A DNA stretch of 64,000 nt from Renibacterium salmoninarum ATCC 33209 (GCF_000018885.1 NC_010168.1:2914001-2978000); one strand, 5' to 3'; positions 37,092 to 47,817 are shown, numbered from the stretch's first letter. Notes: a model not told the origin generated them from the letters alone. Program-made: numbers and translations.

Positions 37092-37268
37092 TCAGTCGCG
37101 TACGGGCTTTGTGCTCCGGAACAGGCCGAACCTGGCTCGACGGGATGCTTTAGCGGACTTCTCTGCCTCAGCCCAGATTTCTTCGACCACGCGCGGATCA
37201 GACAGGTCTGGGAGCTTTGCGGGAGCCGGGTGCTTGAGCTTGGCGTGCCCGAACGGAATCGATGTCAT
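37092..37268 (-). CDS. Small basic protein next to rnpB
   Basis: 58 codons starting at ATG 37268 with GAAAGGG five bases upstream. The sequence begins MTSIPFGHAKLKHPAPAKL and has EEIWAEAEKSAKASRRARF before a basic end. It has no signal or membrane segment. It lies between the GAF-domain gene and rnpB on the same strand, with 20-35 bp gaps. The function is unknown, and the gene is supported by the ribosome site and the continuous frame. Confidence 0.55.
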   Translation of the reverse strand: MTSIPFGHAKLKHPAPAKLPDLSDPRVVEEIWAEAEKSAKASRRARFGLFRSTKPVRD

Positions 37269-37287
37269 CGTCGCCCTTTCGTCATCA

Positions 37288-38100
37288 CTATTCTATCCCT
37301 CGGTAGCGAGGATGTGTGGAGCCTGCTGCAGCAACATGGCCAAAAGCAACAGCGAGCAAGTTCGCGAACATTTGGACTACTTTGACATCGTCTTGGGTAA
37401 GTTCACCGACACGCGCAGCGTCCAAGGTGAGCATGCCATACGCCTCTGATCCATCGTGGATTCGCAACGAGATAAAGGTGCCATAACCTTGCCCGCTGCC
37501 ACCATAATAATCTGGCCGCTCTTTAGCAATGTTGGGAATGAATAAGCTAGCTGGCGAGGAATCGAGGACGAAACTGAGTGCTTTCTGCCCTCGGCCAGGA
37601 TCTGTAGCCAGAAATGGTCCGGAGGGTTCACGCAAGCCCGCGTGCCGAAATACTTCCAAGCTGTCGTTACTCGCAGCTAAGGTGTAGGCGATCGCTCGAA
37701 CATCTTTCACCCCGTGATAGACATTCACCAATACATCCACCGTGTAGCGTGCAAGTTCATTTAGCATGCTCACGCGCGCAGCTTCACCTTGCCGCGGCAT
37801 CGCGGCTAAAAACGCTGCCATTCGAGCCACATCTGTGTTGAGCACATTATTGGTCACTAAAGACTGCGCAGACAAACGGCGTTCCCAGGCGAAACTTGTT
37901 AATTGCAACAGCAGACTTAGCAATAAAGTTCCGGCAGCCCACCAGAATAGATTCGGTGATTCCCTCGCCAAGAAAAAGATGATCTTAGCCAAAACTGGCG
38001 CGGCAATACTCAAGATCTTTGCACCAGAAGCCGACCAGGCAGCAAATCGAGAAAATCGATTGGCTTTGCGGCCCAGAACGGGAAATCTAGATCCTGACAC
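37288..38100 (-). CDS. Membrane-anchored GAF-domain protein
   Basis: 270 aa. Two hydrophobic segments (about residues 30-47 and 50-68) are followed by a short linker. A GAF-like sensory domain (residues ~105-260) includes YTVDVLVNVYHGVKDVRAIAYTL, YGTFISLRIHDGSEAYGMLTLDAA and LTQDDVKVVQMFANLLAVAFG, the usual C-terminal helix of GAF. No output domain is attached, so it may sense a ligand for a partner protein. The start GTG overlaps its upstream spacer near a terminator-like hairpin at 38110-38148. Confidence 0.75.
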   Translation of the reverse strand: MSGSRFPVLGRKANRFSRFAAWSASGAKILSIAAPVLAKIIFFLARESPNLFWWAAGTLLLSLLLQLTSFAWERRLSAQSLVTNNVLNTDVARMAAFLAAMPRQGEAARVSMLNELARYTVDVLVNVYHGVKDVRAIAYTLAASNDSLEVFRHAGLREPSGPFLATDPGRGQKALSFVLDSSPASLFIPNIAKERPDYYGGSGQGYGTFISLRIHDGSEAYGMLTLDAARVGELTQDDVKVVQMFANLLAVAFGHVAAAGSTHPRYRGIE

Positions 38101-38109
38101 GGCTAAATA

Positions 38110-38148
38110 GTATCGTCGGGCACCGACAGTTTCGCTGCCCGACGATAC
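38110..38148. terminator. Hairpin downstream of gap
   Basis: A perfect 13-bp inverted repeat (GTATCGTCGGGCA and complement, 13-base loop), 16 bases past the GAPDH stop on the minus strand. The plus strand has a T run after it and the minus strand a weak one. Confidence 0.75.
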
Positions 38149-38164
38149 GGTTTTTCAGAGCTCA

Positions 38165-39619
38165 TTAAGCCTTGGGAAATGCCTGCGGGTGAACCCCAGC
38201 CATCTCTTCCATGACGCGAACTACTTGACAGGAATAGCCGAATTCATTGTCGTACCAAAGGTAGAGCACCAGGTTCTTACCGGACGATATTGTTGCCAAT
38301 CCGTCCACGATGCCAGCACGACGTGAACCAACAAAGTCGGTTGAAACAACCTCTGGAGAGTCAATGTAGTCGATCTGTCGGTGTAGATCCGAATGCAACG
38401 AGACATCGCGCAGATAGGCGTTGACCTCTTCTTTACTAGTCTCATTTTCCAAATTGAGGTTCAGAATCGCCATTGAGACATCCGGCGTGGGTACCCGAAT
38501 TGAGTTACCGGTCAGTTTGCCGAGCAATTCCGGCAAAGCTTTTGCAACCGCTTTCGCAGCCCCGGTTTCAGTGAGCACCATGTTCAAAGCCGCTGAAAGA
38601 CCCCGACGATCCCCCTTATCGAAATTGTCTGTAAGGTTCTGGTCATTCGTGAACGAGTGCACAGTCTCAACGTGGCCATGGACGATGCCAAATTTATCGT
38701 TAAGCACTTTGAGCACTGGCGTAATCGCATTTGTGGTGCACGACGCGGCAGTGACAATTTTATCCGTGTCCGAAATTGCTGAGTGGTTGATCCCATGCAC
38801 GATGTTTTTCAGATCGCCCTTGCCAGGTGCGGTCAACAGGACTCGGGCCACGCCCGCACTTTGTAAGTGCTGCGCCAAACCATCTGCATCGCGCCAACGG
38901 CCGGTATTGTCCACCACTAAGGCATCTTTAATGCCGTAGGCGGTGTAGTTAACCGCTGCCGGGTTATCCGCATAAATCACCTGGATCAAGGTGCCGTTAG
39001 CCAAGATCGTATTATGCTCTTGATCCACGGTGATCGTGCCATCGAAAGGTCCATGCACCGAGTCGCGACGCAACAGGCTGGCACGTTTGACTAGGTCCTG
39101 CTCAGAGCCTTTACGCACCACTATCGCCCGCAGCCGTAAGCCATTTCCGTCGCCGGCGTGTTCGATCATGATTCGCGCTAGCAATCGACCAATTCGGCCA
39201 AAGCCGTAAAGAACCACATCGGTGCTGTTGCGGTCGTCGGTTCCTTGACGATCCACTACTTCAGCGAGTTCAGTCCGCAAAAAATCTTCGAGATTGTCGT
39301 GTTCGCCATCGGCTTGCTGAGCTTTGAAGCGCAGGCCGAGCCGAGCGAGATCGATTGACGCAGCGCCAAGATTGAGCTGATCCAGAACCTGCAACATCGG
39401 CAGAGTCTCTTCCAACGGGAGCTCGACATCGTCAATCTGACGGGCCCAGCGATGCGCTTTGAGTAGATCGACCACAGATTGGTTGATGAGGGACCGACCG
39501 TAAACGCTCGTCACCACATTGTTTTCCCGGTAGAGTCGGCCGATCAAGGGGATCATGGTCTCGGCCATCGCCTCGCGTTTTGCCCAGGTCTCGTGGGCAG
39601 CTTCGGGGTTCACAGTCAC
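38165..39619 (-). CDS. gap: Glyceraldehyde-3-phosphate dehydrogenase (long actinobacterial form)
   Basis: 484 aa, about 140 longer than the classical glycolytic enzyme because of a helical N-terminal extension. The GAPDH core begins at VVLYGFGRIGRLLARI (NAD site) and has the catalytic Cys in AASCTTNAITPVLKVLND. It continues with HSFTNDQNLTDN and the C-terminal YDNEFGYSCQVVRV. This long form occurs in many Actinobacteria beside a standard gap gene and has been linked to gluconeogenic or NADP-dependent flux (inference). The start is GTG 39619 with AGGAAGG upstream. Confidence 0.92.
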   Translation of the reverse strand: MTVNPEAAHETWAKREAMAETMIPLIGRLYRENNVVTSVYGRSLINQSVVDLLKAHRWARQIDDVELPLEETLPMLQVLDQLNLGAASIDLARLGLRFKAQQADGEHDNLEDFLRTELAEVVDRQGTDDRNSTDVVLYGFGRIGRLLARIMIEHAGDGNGLRLRAIVVRKGSEQDLVKRASLLRRDSVHGPFDGTITVDQEHNTILANGTLIQVIYADNPAAVNYTAYGIKDALVVDNTGRWRDADGLAQHLQSAGVARVLLTAPGKGDLKNIVHGINHSAISDTDKIVTAASCTTNAITPVLKVLNDKFGIVHGHVETVHSFTNDQNLTDNFDKGDRRGLSAALNMVLTETGAAKAVAKALPELLGKLTGNSIRVPTPDVSMAILNLNLENETSKEEVNAYLRDVSLHSDLHRQIDYIDSPEVVSTDFVGSRRAGIVDGLATISSGKNLVLYLWYDNEFGYSCQVVRVMEEMAGVHPQAFPKA

Positions 39620-39743
39620 GGGTTTTCCTTCCTGGATCGAAACTCCGTTGGTTCAGATCCGCTGACAATTCTAGGCGTTCTTTCAGCAAAGAATTGGCGA
39701 CAAGGCTAGCATCGTGTCGAATCTCACGTTGAAACACTTTTTC

Positions 39744-39799
39744 AACAGCTCGGCCCGATCACCTAGCAATTGATTGCTGGGTGGTCGGGCCAAGCTGTT
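39744..39799. terminator. Terminator of the OYE-family gene
   Basis: A long imperfect dyad between two leftward genes. An outer 7-bp stem (AACAGCT/AGCTGTT) encloses a 19-base inner arm pair (GGCCCGATCACCTAGCAAT and its near complement). It ends the leftward transcript of the flavin oxidoreductase. Confidence 0.75.
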
Positions 39800-39822
39800 A
39801 GTGGAACCGCTTAGGTCTGAAT

Positions 39823-40896
39823 TTAGGCGCTCAAAAGCGGGTAGTCGTTATATCCGACGGCGTCTGTGGTGTAGAAAGTTGAGGGATCAGGCACATTCTC
39901 TGGATGATCTAATTCCCAACGTCGAACCAAGTCAGGGTTGGCAATAACCGGCCGCCCGACGGCCACGACGTCAGCTAGGTCCTCTGCCACAAGGCTGATC
40001 GCTTCATCACGGTCGGTAACCTCGGCAAAGCCGGGGTTCAACATAAAGGTTCCTCCGAAACGCGAACGCAAATTCTGCACCAAATCGCTCTGAGGTTCCC
40101 GGTGCAAAACACTGACGTAAGCAAGGCCCAAAGGCGCCAAACCATCGATAACCGCCTGATAGGTGGCTGCGACGTCGGCCTCATCGGTTTCCAAGACATC
40201 TTGAATGTTATGGGCCGGCGAAAGCCTGATGCCCACGCGGCCTGCACCGATCTCGGCGGCAATTGCTTCTGCCACCTCAATCGCAAACCTCGCCCGGTTT
40301 TGCGCAGTTCCGCCGTATTGGTCTTCGCGAACGTTTGAAACCGGTGACAGGAACTGATGCACCAAGTAACCGTTTGCGCCATGAATCTCGACTCCGTCGA
40401 ATCCGGCATCAACAGCGCGACGGGCGGCTGCGACGAATTCATCGCGTACACCGGCAATCTCTGCTTCGGTCAGCGCATGCGGAACTTGATGCGGCCCTTT
40501 GTCGCCACCAAGCCTGACAAGTCCATCAATTGCAATCGCGCTTGGTGCTACGATTCTTTCGGTGCCGGTGATGGCAGTGTGCGCTGTGCGGCCACCATGC
40601 ATCACCTGCATGAAGATTCGGCCGCCTTCGGCGTGAACCGCGTCAGCGACTTTAGCCCAACCAGCAGCCTGTTCGTCAGAGGCGATTCCCGGTTGCCCAG
40701 GGTAAGAACGCGAGTCGTGGCTGGGGTAGGTTCCGTCGCTGATAATCAACCCCAGACTTGCTCGTTGCGCATAGTGCTCGGCAATTAGCTCGCCGGGGAT
40801 GCCGTCCGCACCAGATCGGAGTCGAGTCAACGGCGCCATCACCATCCGGTTGGGCAGCGTGAAGTCTCCGACGGTTATTGGGGAAAATAGTTCCAT
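39823..40896 (-). CDS. Old yellow enzyme-family alkene reductase (NemA-like)
   Basis: 357-aa FMN-dependent TIM-barrel ene-reductase. It begins LFSPITVGDFTLPNRMVMAPLTR. The substrate and flavin residues are in FMQVMHGGRTAH, DGVEIHGANGYLVHQFLSP (His-x-x-Asn) and NVREDQYGG, and the FMN phosphate site lies in the C-terminal DVVAVGRPVIANPDLVRR. NAD(P)H-dependent reduction of activated C=C or nitro groups is the family activity. It is monocistronic between hairpins. Confidence 0.92.
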   Translation of the reverse strand: MELFSPITVGDFTLPNRMVMAPLTRLRSGADGIPGELIAEHYAQRASLGLIISDGTYPSHDSRSYPGQPGIASDEQAAGWAKVADAVHAEGGRIFMQVMHGGRTAHTAITGTERIVAPSAIAIDGLVRLGGDKGPHQVPHALTEAEIAGVRDEFVAAARRAVDAGFDGVEIHGANGYLVHQFLSPVSNVREDQYGGTAQNRARFAIEVAEAIAAEIGAGRVGIRLSPAHNIQDVLETDEADVAATYQAVIDGLAPLGLAYVSVLHREPQSDLVQNLRSRFGGTFMLNPGFAEVTDRDEAISLVAEDLADVVAVGRPVIANPDLVRRWELDHPENVPDPSTFYTTDAVGYNDYPLLSA

Positions 40897-41097
40897 GTTC
40901 TCGTTCTTTCAATGCCTGGCGATGTCTTTGAGGTGTCTTTTCTCGGCAACGCCAAGATCTACTTTGGCATTCCTGAATGAGCCTGGGGGTTCGCTGAGCG
41001 GGAACTTTTTCGCCTAAATTGGGCCAAAGAGGCGCCGAATGGTGAGCTAAATCACAGCCTGCGAATGCGACCGTACCGAAGCAGCTAAGCTCAATCC

Positions 41098-41889
41098 GTG
41101 CTCATTCTGCTGCCACCCTCCGAAGGCAAGACCGCCGCGCTGCGAACTGCGTCGATGAACCTCGCGGAACTGTCCTTTCCCGAATTGAGCGAGGCCCGCT
41201 CACTCGTTCTTCGTGAGCTAGCGGAGGTCTCCTTGCACCCGCAGGCGCTGCAAAAACTCGGAGTTGGCGCTTCCCTTGCCACTGAAGTAGCTCGCAACAT
41301 CAAGCTGGCCCACGAGCCAGCTGCGGCAGCACACAGTGTCTACAGTGGAGTCCTGTTCGACGCTCTGGGATATCGCAGTATGACGCCGACGCAGCGCCGA
41401 AAGGCCGATGAGTCGGTGGTGGTGATATCGGGCCTGTGGGGCGCGGTTCGGTTTGCCGATCGAATCCCGGCGTACCGACTTTCGATGTCTGTGTCGCTGC
41501 CTGGCGTCGGGCGGTTAGCCTCGTTCTGGAAGCCATTGCTCAGTCGCGCGTTGGCGGAACTCGCCGAAGATCAGCTGGTGATTGACTGCCGATCCAGCAC
41601 GTACAGCACCGCCTGGACGCCGCCAAGCGCGCAAACTGTAGAGATCAACGTATTTCAAGAACGTGCTGGCGAGCGAAAAGTCGTTTCGCACTTCGCCAAA
41701 CACACTCGTGGCGAACTTGCCCGCCATCTGCTAACTCGCCAGGGAAAAGCTGCGCAGACTCCTCAGGAGCTCTTGGTCATTGCACAAGAAAAATGGCAAG
41801 CCGGGATGGTGCCCGGAACCTCGAAAAAACCGCACGGACTCAGCTTGATCTTGCCCGAGGGTATTAGCTTTGCGGCCGCCAAGAATTAA
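41098..41889 (+). CDS. yaaA: Peroxide stress protein YaaA (DUF328)
   Basis: 263 aa starting at GTG 41098. The N-terminal LILLPPSEGKT is the family signature, and further conserved parts are SGVLFDALGYRSM, VVVISGLWGAVRFADRIPAYRLSM and VVSHFAKHTRGELARHLL. YaaA binds DNA and lowers free iron during peroxide stress in E. coli; the actinobacterial role is inferred. Length fits the family. Confidence 0.92.
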   Translation: MLILLPPSEGKTAALRTASMNLAELSFPELSEARSLVLRELAEVSLHPQALQKLGVGASLATEVARNIKLAHEPAAAAHSVYSGVLFDALGYRSMTPTQRRKADESVVVISGLWGAVRFADRIPAYRLSMSVSLPGVGRLASFWKPLLSRALAELAEDQLVIDCRSSTYSTAWTPPSAQTVEINVFQERAGERKVVSHFAKHTRGELARHLLTRQGKAAQTPQELLVIAQEKWQAGMVPGTSKKPHGLSLILPEGISFAAAKN

Positions 41890-41926
41890 TGGGTACGCTC
41901 TAGCTGAATGAAAACCCTTTGACCGC

Positions 41927-42661
41927 TCAGCTCCAGTCTGAAGAGCGGACTAGGATGCAGCCAGAATCCGGGCAAAACACGATTTCGTCGGCTGCAGTCT
42001 TAGCGAGGTCGGCCAGGTCTCCTGGGCTCAATTGCATTCCTGAGCCCTCTGAGGTGCCGTGGAACAACCGCGCAGCTCCAATTCCGCGACGTTCTAACGT
42101 TCTGTCGTAAATTGCCAGCAAGCCAGCGTCAAAAGTACTCGCCAGGTTTAGACGTTGATCCAGCACTGTTGCGTGGTCAGCAGCAATTACCGCCAGTTGG
42201 GCATCGATCTCTGCTTGAACTGCGGCAAGCGCGGATTGCGCTTTCTCCGCAATGGCAAGTTGCCCCTGCTGCCTAGCGCTAATTTCCTCGACCCGCTCCA
42301 TAACTTCCAGCTCGGTATCTTCAAGGTCTGAGCGACGCTTGGCAAGCGAAACCAGATCGGCTTGCAGCGCCATGAGGTCTTTTGAGAGGCCACCTGCTTT
42401 TAGTCTGGCCTCATCGCGATCAATCCGAGAAACTACCTGTTCGACGTCGGCCTCGGCTCGCTTGAGCTCCGACTGCGCATCTGCAAGTTCCACATTGAAG
42501 TGGCTCAACTCTGATTGCACACCGTCGAGTTCGGTTTGGAGTGCAGTCAGGCGCGGATCGGCCCGCAAAGTCTTGGCCTGCACATCCAAGTTTTTCGCCC
42601 GGCCGTCCAAAGCCTGCAATTCCAATAAACGCAATTGCTCAGCCGGTGCTGCTTTCGCCAT
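41927..42661 (-). CDS. Coiled-coil zinc-ribbon domain protein (DUF164-like)
   Basis: 244 aa. Residues ~10-175 form a long antiparallel coiled coil with heptads rich in Glu, Leu and Ala. The C-terminal ~45 residues resemble the C4-type zinc ribbon, but only the second half is metal-like (VFCPDSGCILVRSS). The usual first Cys pair is replaced by GTSEGSGMQLS, so zinc binding is doubtful. This is the usual partner of Nif3 in actinobacteria, and the Nif3 gene is next upstream on the same strand. Confidence 0.82.
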   Translation of the reverse strand: MAKAAPAEQLRLLELQALDGRAKNLDVQAKTLRADPRLTALQTELDGVQSELSHFNVELADAQSELKRAEADVEQVVSRIDRDEARLKAGGLSKDLMALQADLVSLAKRRSDLEDTELEVMERVEEISARQQGQLAIAEKAQSALAAVQAEIDAQLAVIAADHATVLDQRLNLASTFDAGLLAIYDRTLERRGIGAARLFHGTSEGSGMQLSPGDLADLAKTAADEIVFCPDSGCILVRSSDWS

Positions 42662-42730
42662 CAGTTACCCCTCCATCGTGTGAGTCGATCAGACTCGATC
42701 ATCCAAGCCTATGTCCTGTTCGTCTCAAGT

Positions 42731-43624
42731 TCAGTCACTTCCCGGAGTGAGGACAAAGTCCCAGGGGTCGGTATTGATCTGACTAACCCGTAATTCGACG
42801 TCGAATCCCTGATCCCCCAGAACATTTCCCAGCGCCGAAGCCGCCGCCGGCAGCCATAACCATTCCGAAGCGAAGTGTGAGAGATCGATGAGGAAGGGCC
42901 GGCCATCGGCTGCGGATTCACGAGCTTCCGTTGCTGGGTGGTGGCGCAAATCCGCCGTGATATAGACATCCGCGTTAGCCGCACGGACGGCGTCGAACAG
43001 TGAATCACCTGCGCCGCCGCACAGCGCAACTTTGCGGACCAACGCCTGTCTATCCCCTGCTACTCGGACCCCACCAGCAACTGCTGGCAAAACGCTGAAG
43101 ATGAGCTCAGCCACATCTGCCAGGCTGCGTAATTGTGGAAGCTCACCCACCCGGCCCATTCCTTCTTCTGGCAGGCCGTGTTTGGCAGCCTGCAACGGCT
43201 TGACGTTTGACAGCTCCAAGGCATCCGCCAGCACATCAGAAACGCCACCTACCGCACTGTCCGCGTTGGTATGCACGGTCAGCAGCCCACAGCCGCCCTC
43301 AATGAGCGCGTGCACAACCTGACCTTTACCCGTAGTCGCGGCTACGGTATTGACGCCGCGCAATAGCAAGGGATGATGCGTAATCAGTAAATCTGCACCC
43401 CATTCGAGCGCCTCGTCACCCACTTCAATACTTGGATCAACGGCAAAGAGAATTTTTTGCACGGAGGAAGTTGGCCTACCAACGACCAGCCCAACTGCAT
43501 CCCAATCTTCGGCCAAAGACTCCGGCCACAATTCTTCGACAGCCAGGAGCACTTCCGCAAGAGCTGGTACTGCGATCTGCTCTACCGGCTCAGGTTGCTC
43601 CTGATTTCCGTTCGCCTCATCCAT
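42731..43624 (-). CDS. Nif3-like dinuclear metal-centre protein
   Basis: 297 aa. The conserved segments EDWDAVGLVVG, DLLITHHPLLLRGV (metal-binding His pair), HTNADSAVGGVSDVLA and GGAGDSLFDAVRAANADVYITADLRHH define the Nif3/YbgI (DUF34) family. The last third again has His in IDLSHFASEW. It may be a GTP cyclohydrolase-like or general metal-dependent hydrolase; no activity is assured. It forms a pair with the downstream zinc-ribbon gene and is divergent from msrA. Confidence 0.88.
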   Translation of the reverse strand: MDEANGNQEQPEPVEQIAVPALAEVLLAVEELWPESLAEDWDAVGLVVGRPTSSVQKILFAVDPSIEVGDEALEWGADLLITHHPLLLRGVNTVAATTGKGQVVHALIEGGCGLLTVHTNADSAVGGVSDVLADALELSNVKPLQAAKHGLPEEGMGRVGELPQLRSLADVAELIFSVLPAVAGGVRVAGDRQALVRKVALCGGAGDSLFDAVRAANADVYITADLRHHPATEARESAADGRPFLIDLSHFASEWLWLPAAASALGNVLGDQGFDVELRVSQINTDPWDFVLTPGSD

Positions 43625-43696
43625 GGACCCATCCTATGTTGCACTTTCGTAAGGTCTGCTGGGAATCATCTTCGCCCGCCAAACATTGAATCAAAC

Positions 43697-44221
43697 GTGA
43701 AAACATTTGTATTGGGCGGAGGCTGCTTCTGGTGCCTTGATGCCATCTACCAGAAAACCAAAGGCGTGTCCGAGGTCGTCTCCGGTTATACCGGCGGCCA
43801 CACGAGGCACCCTGACTACGAATCCGTCAGTGCCGGAATCACCGGACATGCTGAAGTTGTTGCGGTCACCTTTGACGAGACGGTCATCCCCGAAGAGGTC
43901 ATCCTCGATCTGTTCTTTGTTTCGCATGACCCAACTACTTTGAATCGGCAGGGATACGACGTCGGGACCCAGTACCGGTCCTCAATGTTCTATGTCGATG
44001 CGGAACAAGAAGAAGCGTTCAACGCGGCGATTATGCGAGCTCAGCCGCTCTGGTCGGATCCGATCGTTACCGAGATCACACGGTTGCCCGATTTTTACCG
44101 GGCAGAGGAATATCACCAGGACTTTTATGCCAAGCATCCAGAACAGGGATATTGCCAGGTGATCATCAATCCAAAGCTGGCTAAAGCTCGGAAATATTAC
44201 TCTTCATGGCTCACTACTTAA
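43697..44221 (+). CDS. msrA: Peptide methionine-(S)-sulfoxide reductase MsrA
   Basis: 174 aa from GTG 43697. The active-site GGGCFWCLDA is at residues ~7-16, with the catalytic Cys in GCFW. YTGGHTRHPDYESVSAGITGHAE (in two parts), DPTTLNRQGYDVGTQYRS and EEYHQDFY complete the family. The resolving Cys is in QGYCQVI. It repairs oxidised methionine. Confidence 0.95.
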   Translation: MKTFVLGGGCFWCLDAIYQKTKGVSEVVSGYTGGHTRHPDYESVSAGITGHAEVVAVTFDETVIPEEVILDLFFVSHDPTTLNRQGYDVGTQYRSSMFYVDAEQEEAFNAAIMRAQPLWSDPIVTEITRLPDFYRAEEYHQDFYAKHPEQGYCQVIINPKLAKARKYYSSWLTT

Positions 44222-44308
44222 TCTGAAGTCATCTGCACGGTTAGGCTAGCTAGGAACTTCTTCCTGCATAAAGGCTCAGCAGGCTTCGACTCAGAACAGG
44301 ACCTTGTC

Positions 44309-45244
44309 ATGGCACCTATTTACAACGATGTGACCGAGCTGGTTTGCGGCACCCCTTTGGTCAAACTAAACCGGCTGACCGAAGGACTTGACGCTACGGT
44401 GGCGGTAAAGCTGGGGTTTTACAATCCGGCAAACAGTGTCAAAGATCGAATCGGTAAGGCAATCATCGATGCGGCTGAGGAAGCTGGTGCGCTTAAGCCC
44501 GGTGGGGCTATAGTCGAAGGCACCTCCGGCAATACTGGTATTGCCCTAGCTATGGTCGGTGCCGCACGTGGTTACAAAGTCATCTTGACCATGCCAGAGA
44601 CTATGTCTACTGAACGCCGCATGATGCTGCGGGCCTATGGAGCCGAGATTGTCTTGACGCCTGGCTCCGAGGGAATGCGCGGCGCAGTTGAGAAAGCGAA
44701 GGAGATTGTTGGGCAAACGGAGAATTCCATTTGGGCCCAACAGTTCGCCAATGAGGCTAATCCTGCAGTGCACCGCGCCACGACCGCGGAAGAGATCTGG
44801 GCAGATACTGACGGCAAGGTGGATATCTTCGTTTCCGGTGTTGGCACCGGCGGAACCATTACCGGTGTCGGTCAGGTGCTTAAGAAACGCAAACCCGGTG
44901 TGCAAATTGTTGTCGTTGAGCCAAAAGATTCGGCCATTTTGAACGGTGGCGCTCCTGGTCCGCACAAGGTCCAGGGCCTAGGCGCGAACTTTGTGCCTGA
45001 GATTTTGGACACCGAGGTTTACGACGAAGTTCTTGATGCCACGATCGAAGACTCCGTGGCGGTCGCTCGCACTTTGGGTACCCAAGAAGGAATTTTGGGC
45101 GGTATCTCCTCAGGCGCGATTGTGTGGGGCGCACTTGAATTGGCAAAGCGACCTGAAAATGCTGGCAAGCTGATTGTCGCAGTGGTGTGCGACTTCAGCG
45201 AGCGGTACATTTCAACTGTGCTTTATGACGATATTCGCGGCTGA
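44309..45244 (+). CDS. cysK: Cysteine synthase A (O-acetylserine sulfhydrylase)
   Basis: 311-aa PLP enzyme forming cysteine from O-acetylserine and sulfide. The Schiff-base Lys is in [11 protein letters not shown] (~residue 45). [13 protein letters not shown] is the substrate loop, [11 protein letters not shown] the phosphate cup, and SSGAIVWGA the C-terminal serine motif. It is followed at 50 bp by cysE, so the two steps of cysteine synthesis form one unit. Confidence 0.96.
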   Translation: MAPIYNDVTELVCGTPLVKLNRLTEGLDATVAVKLGFYNPANSVKDRIGKAIIDAAEEAGALKPGGAIVEGTSGNTGIALAMVGAARGYKVILTMPETMSTERRMMLRAYGAEIVLTPGSEGMRGAVEKAKEIVGQTENSIWAQQFANEANPAVHRATTAEEIWADTDGKVDIFVSGVGTGGTITGVGQVLKKRKPGVQIVVVEPKDSAILNGGAPGPHKVQGLGANFVPEILDTEVYDEVLDATIEDSVAVARTLGTQEGILGGISSGAIVWGALELAKRPENAGKLIVAVVCDFSERYISTVLYDDIRG

Positions 45245-45294
45245 GCTAAACCGGCTACAACCCGGAATGCATCGAAATTAACTGAAAGAGGTCC

Positions 45295-45882
45295 ATGGCC
45301 TTTCTTGCCAGGCTCCGTGAAGACCTTACAGCTGCCGGAGCAAACGATCCGGCAGCTCGCAGTGACGTAGAAAACTTCTTCGTCTATTCCGGATTGCACG
45401 CAATCTGGATGCAACGGCTGACGCACAAAATGTGGCAACGCCCCGAGCTGCGATTCCCTGCTCGGGTGCTATCTCAGTTGACTCGTTGGCTGACCGGCGT
45501 AGAGATTCATCCCGGTGCGAAAATTGGCCGTCGCTTCTTTATCGATCACGGTATGGGCGTGGTTATCGGAGAAACCACCGAAATTGGCGACGACGTAATG
45601 CTCTACCAAGGCGTCACCTTGGGCGGCCGGTCGCTAGAGAAGATCAAACGTCATCCGACGTTGGGCGACCGTGTGACGGTTGGCACCGGTGCGAAGATAT
45701 TGGGCCCGGTCGTCATTGGCCCAGACTCTGCTGTTGGCGCCAATGCCGTGGTCGTCAAAGACGCACCCGCGGAGTCGATTGTTACCGGAATTCCGGCCAC
45801 CTGGCGGCACCGTGATGCAAAGCGGGAAACTGCGCCCGCGGTTGATCCGGCCGAGTACATCGACCCAGCAATGTACATCTAA
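45295..45882 (+). CDS. cysE: Serine O-acetyltransferase
   Basis: 195 aa, the short EpsC-type form. Left-handed beta-helix repeats start at [19 protein letters not shown], with the catalytic His/Asp pair in [19 protein letters not shown] and [12 protein letters not shown]. The C-terminal [15 protein letters not shown] closes the helix. An AGAGG site precedes the ATG. It makes O-acetylserine for CysK and is probably feedback-inhibited by cysteine. Confidence 0.95.
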   Translation: MAFLARLREDLTAAGANDPAARSDVENFFVYSGLHAIWMQRLTHKMWQRPELRFPARVLSQLTRWLTGVEIHPGAKIGRRFFIDHGMGVVIGETTEIGDDVMLYQGVTLGGRSLEKIKRHPTLGDRVTVGTGAKILGPVVIGPDSAVGANAVVVKDAPAESIVTGIPATWRHRDAKRETAPAVDPAEYIDPAMYI

Positions 45883-45890
45883 CGATTTCA

Positions 45891-45958
45891 GATAGTAAGA
45901 CGAAGGGGCGTTAGCAAGAAGACTGGTCTTCTTGCTAACGCCCCTTCGTCTTACTATC
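45891..45958. terminator. 33-bp perfect palindromic bidirectional terminator
   Basis: The two arms (45891-45923 and 45926-45958) are perfect complements over 33 bases with only TG between them. The structure lies between convergent cysE and gnd. It begins GATAGTAAGACGAAGGGGCG. The usual loop would open a few pairs. It is the longest dyad in the window. Confidence 0.9.
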
Positions 45959-45985
45959 GCGAATCAGCTCACAGGATTCTTCAGC

Positions 45986-47422
<1,437 letters not shown>

Positions 47423-47565
47423 TCTTCCTCCGTGACTGGTACGAATCCTGATATCCCTAGCCTAGTCGCTCTGGAGAGCAGGCCAACTTCGTGACCGCTC
47501 AAAGTGACAACGGAGACCACTCCGCGCTCAATTTGGCAAGAAATTTCCCCGTCACCAACAGTGAT

Positions 47566-47650
47566 TTGGCAGCCTATACATCTGGTTGTATATTTATTGA
47601 AGGCCTCCAGGTCTGGCATCCCCCAATAGTCAGAGCTGGAGGCCACACTT
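47566..47650 (+). ncRNA. Small-RNA candidate 1: promoter plus C5-loop hairpin
   Basis: TTGGCA (47566-47571), a 17-base spacer and TATATT (47589-47594) make a near-consensus sigma-70 promoter. The expected start near 47601 is exactly where a hairpin begins: GGCCTCCAG (47602-47610) pairs with CTGGAGGCC (47636-47644), with an inner TCTG/CAGA and an apical loop containing ATCCCCCAAT. No reading frame follows. The layout is repeated at 47735-47817. The C-rich loop recalls the actinobacterial 6C RNA family, but that family has two close hairpins with six C. The 3' end is not evident. Confidence 0.5.
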
Positions 47651-47734
47651 TATGCCCAAAAGCGGCTATCGTCTCCAGCGCTGAGCTTCTAGGCCAAACA
47701 AAAGATAATCTTTTTGCAACACGCCTGATGCATC

Positions 47735-47817
47735 TTGCGCGCCTGATGTGTGTGGTTTATATTTTTCATTAATGGCTCCCGGCCGTCGTATCCCCCAATG
47801 ACGACGGCCGGGAGTCA
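47735..47817 (+). ncRNA. Small-RNA candidate 2: promoter plus C5-loop hairpin
   Basis: TTGCGC (47735-47740), a 17-base spacer and TATATT (47758-47763) precede a 17-bp hairpin with one G-T pair (47773-47789 with 47801-47817). Its 11-base loop is ATCCCCCAATG. Stem sequences differ from candidate 1 but loop and promoter are shared, which suggests selection on the loop. A weaker hairpin (CCACGAT...ATCGTGC near 47847-47864) downstream could end the transcript. It lies in a divergent spacer, where an ordinary gene terminator is not expected. Confidence 0.5.

Noticed and set aside
36669..37449. Long rightward open frames over 36.7-37.4 kb
   Set aside because: They lie over RNase P RNA and antisense to the small gene and GAF gene; no protein motif.
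44222..44308. TTAGGCTAGCTAGG upstream of cysK as a DtxR/IdeR iron box or a sulfur riboswitch
   Set aside because: Matches an iron box only in part, lacks the symmetric arms, and no riboswitch stems are visible in 87 bases.
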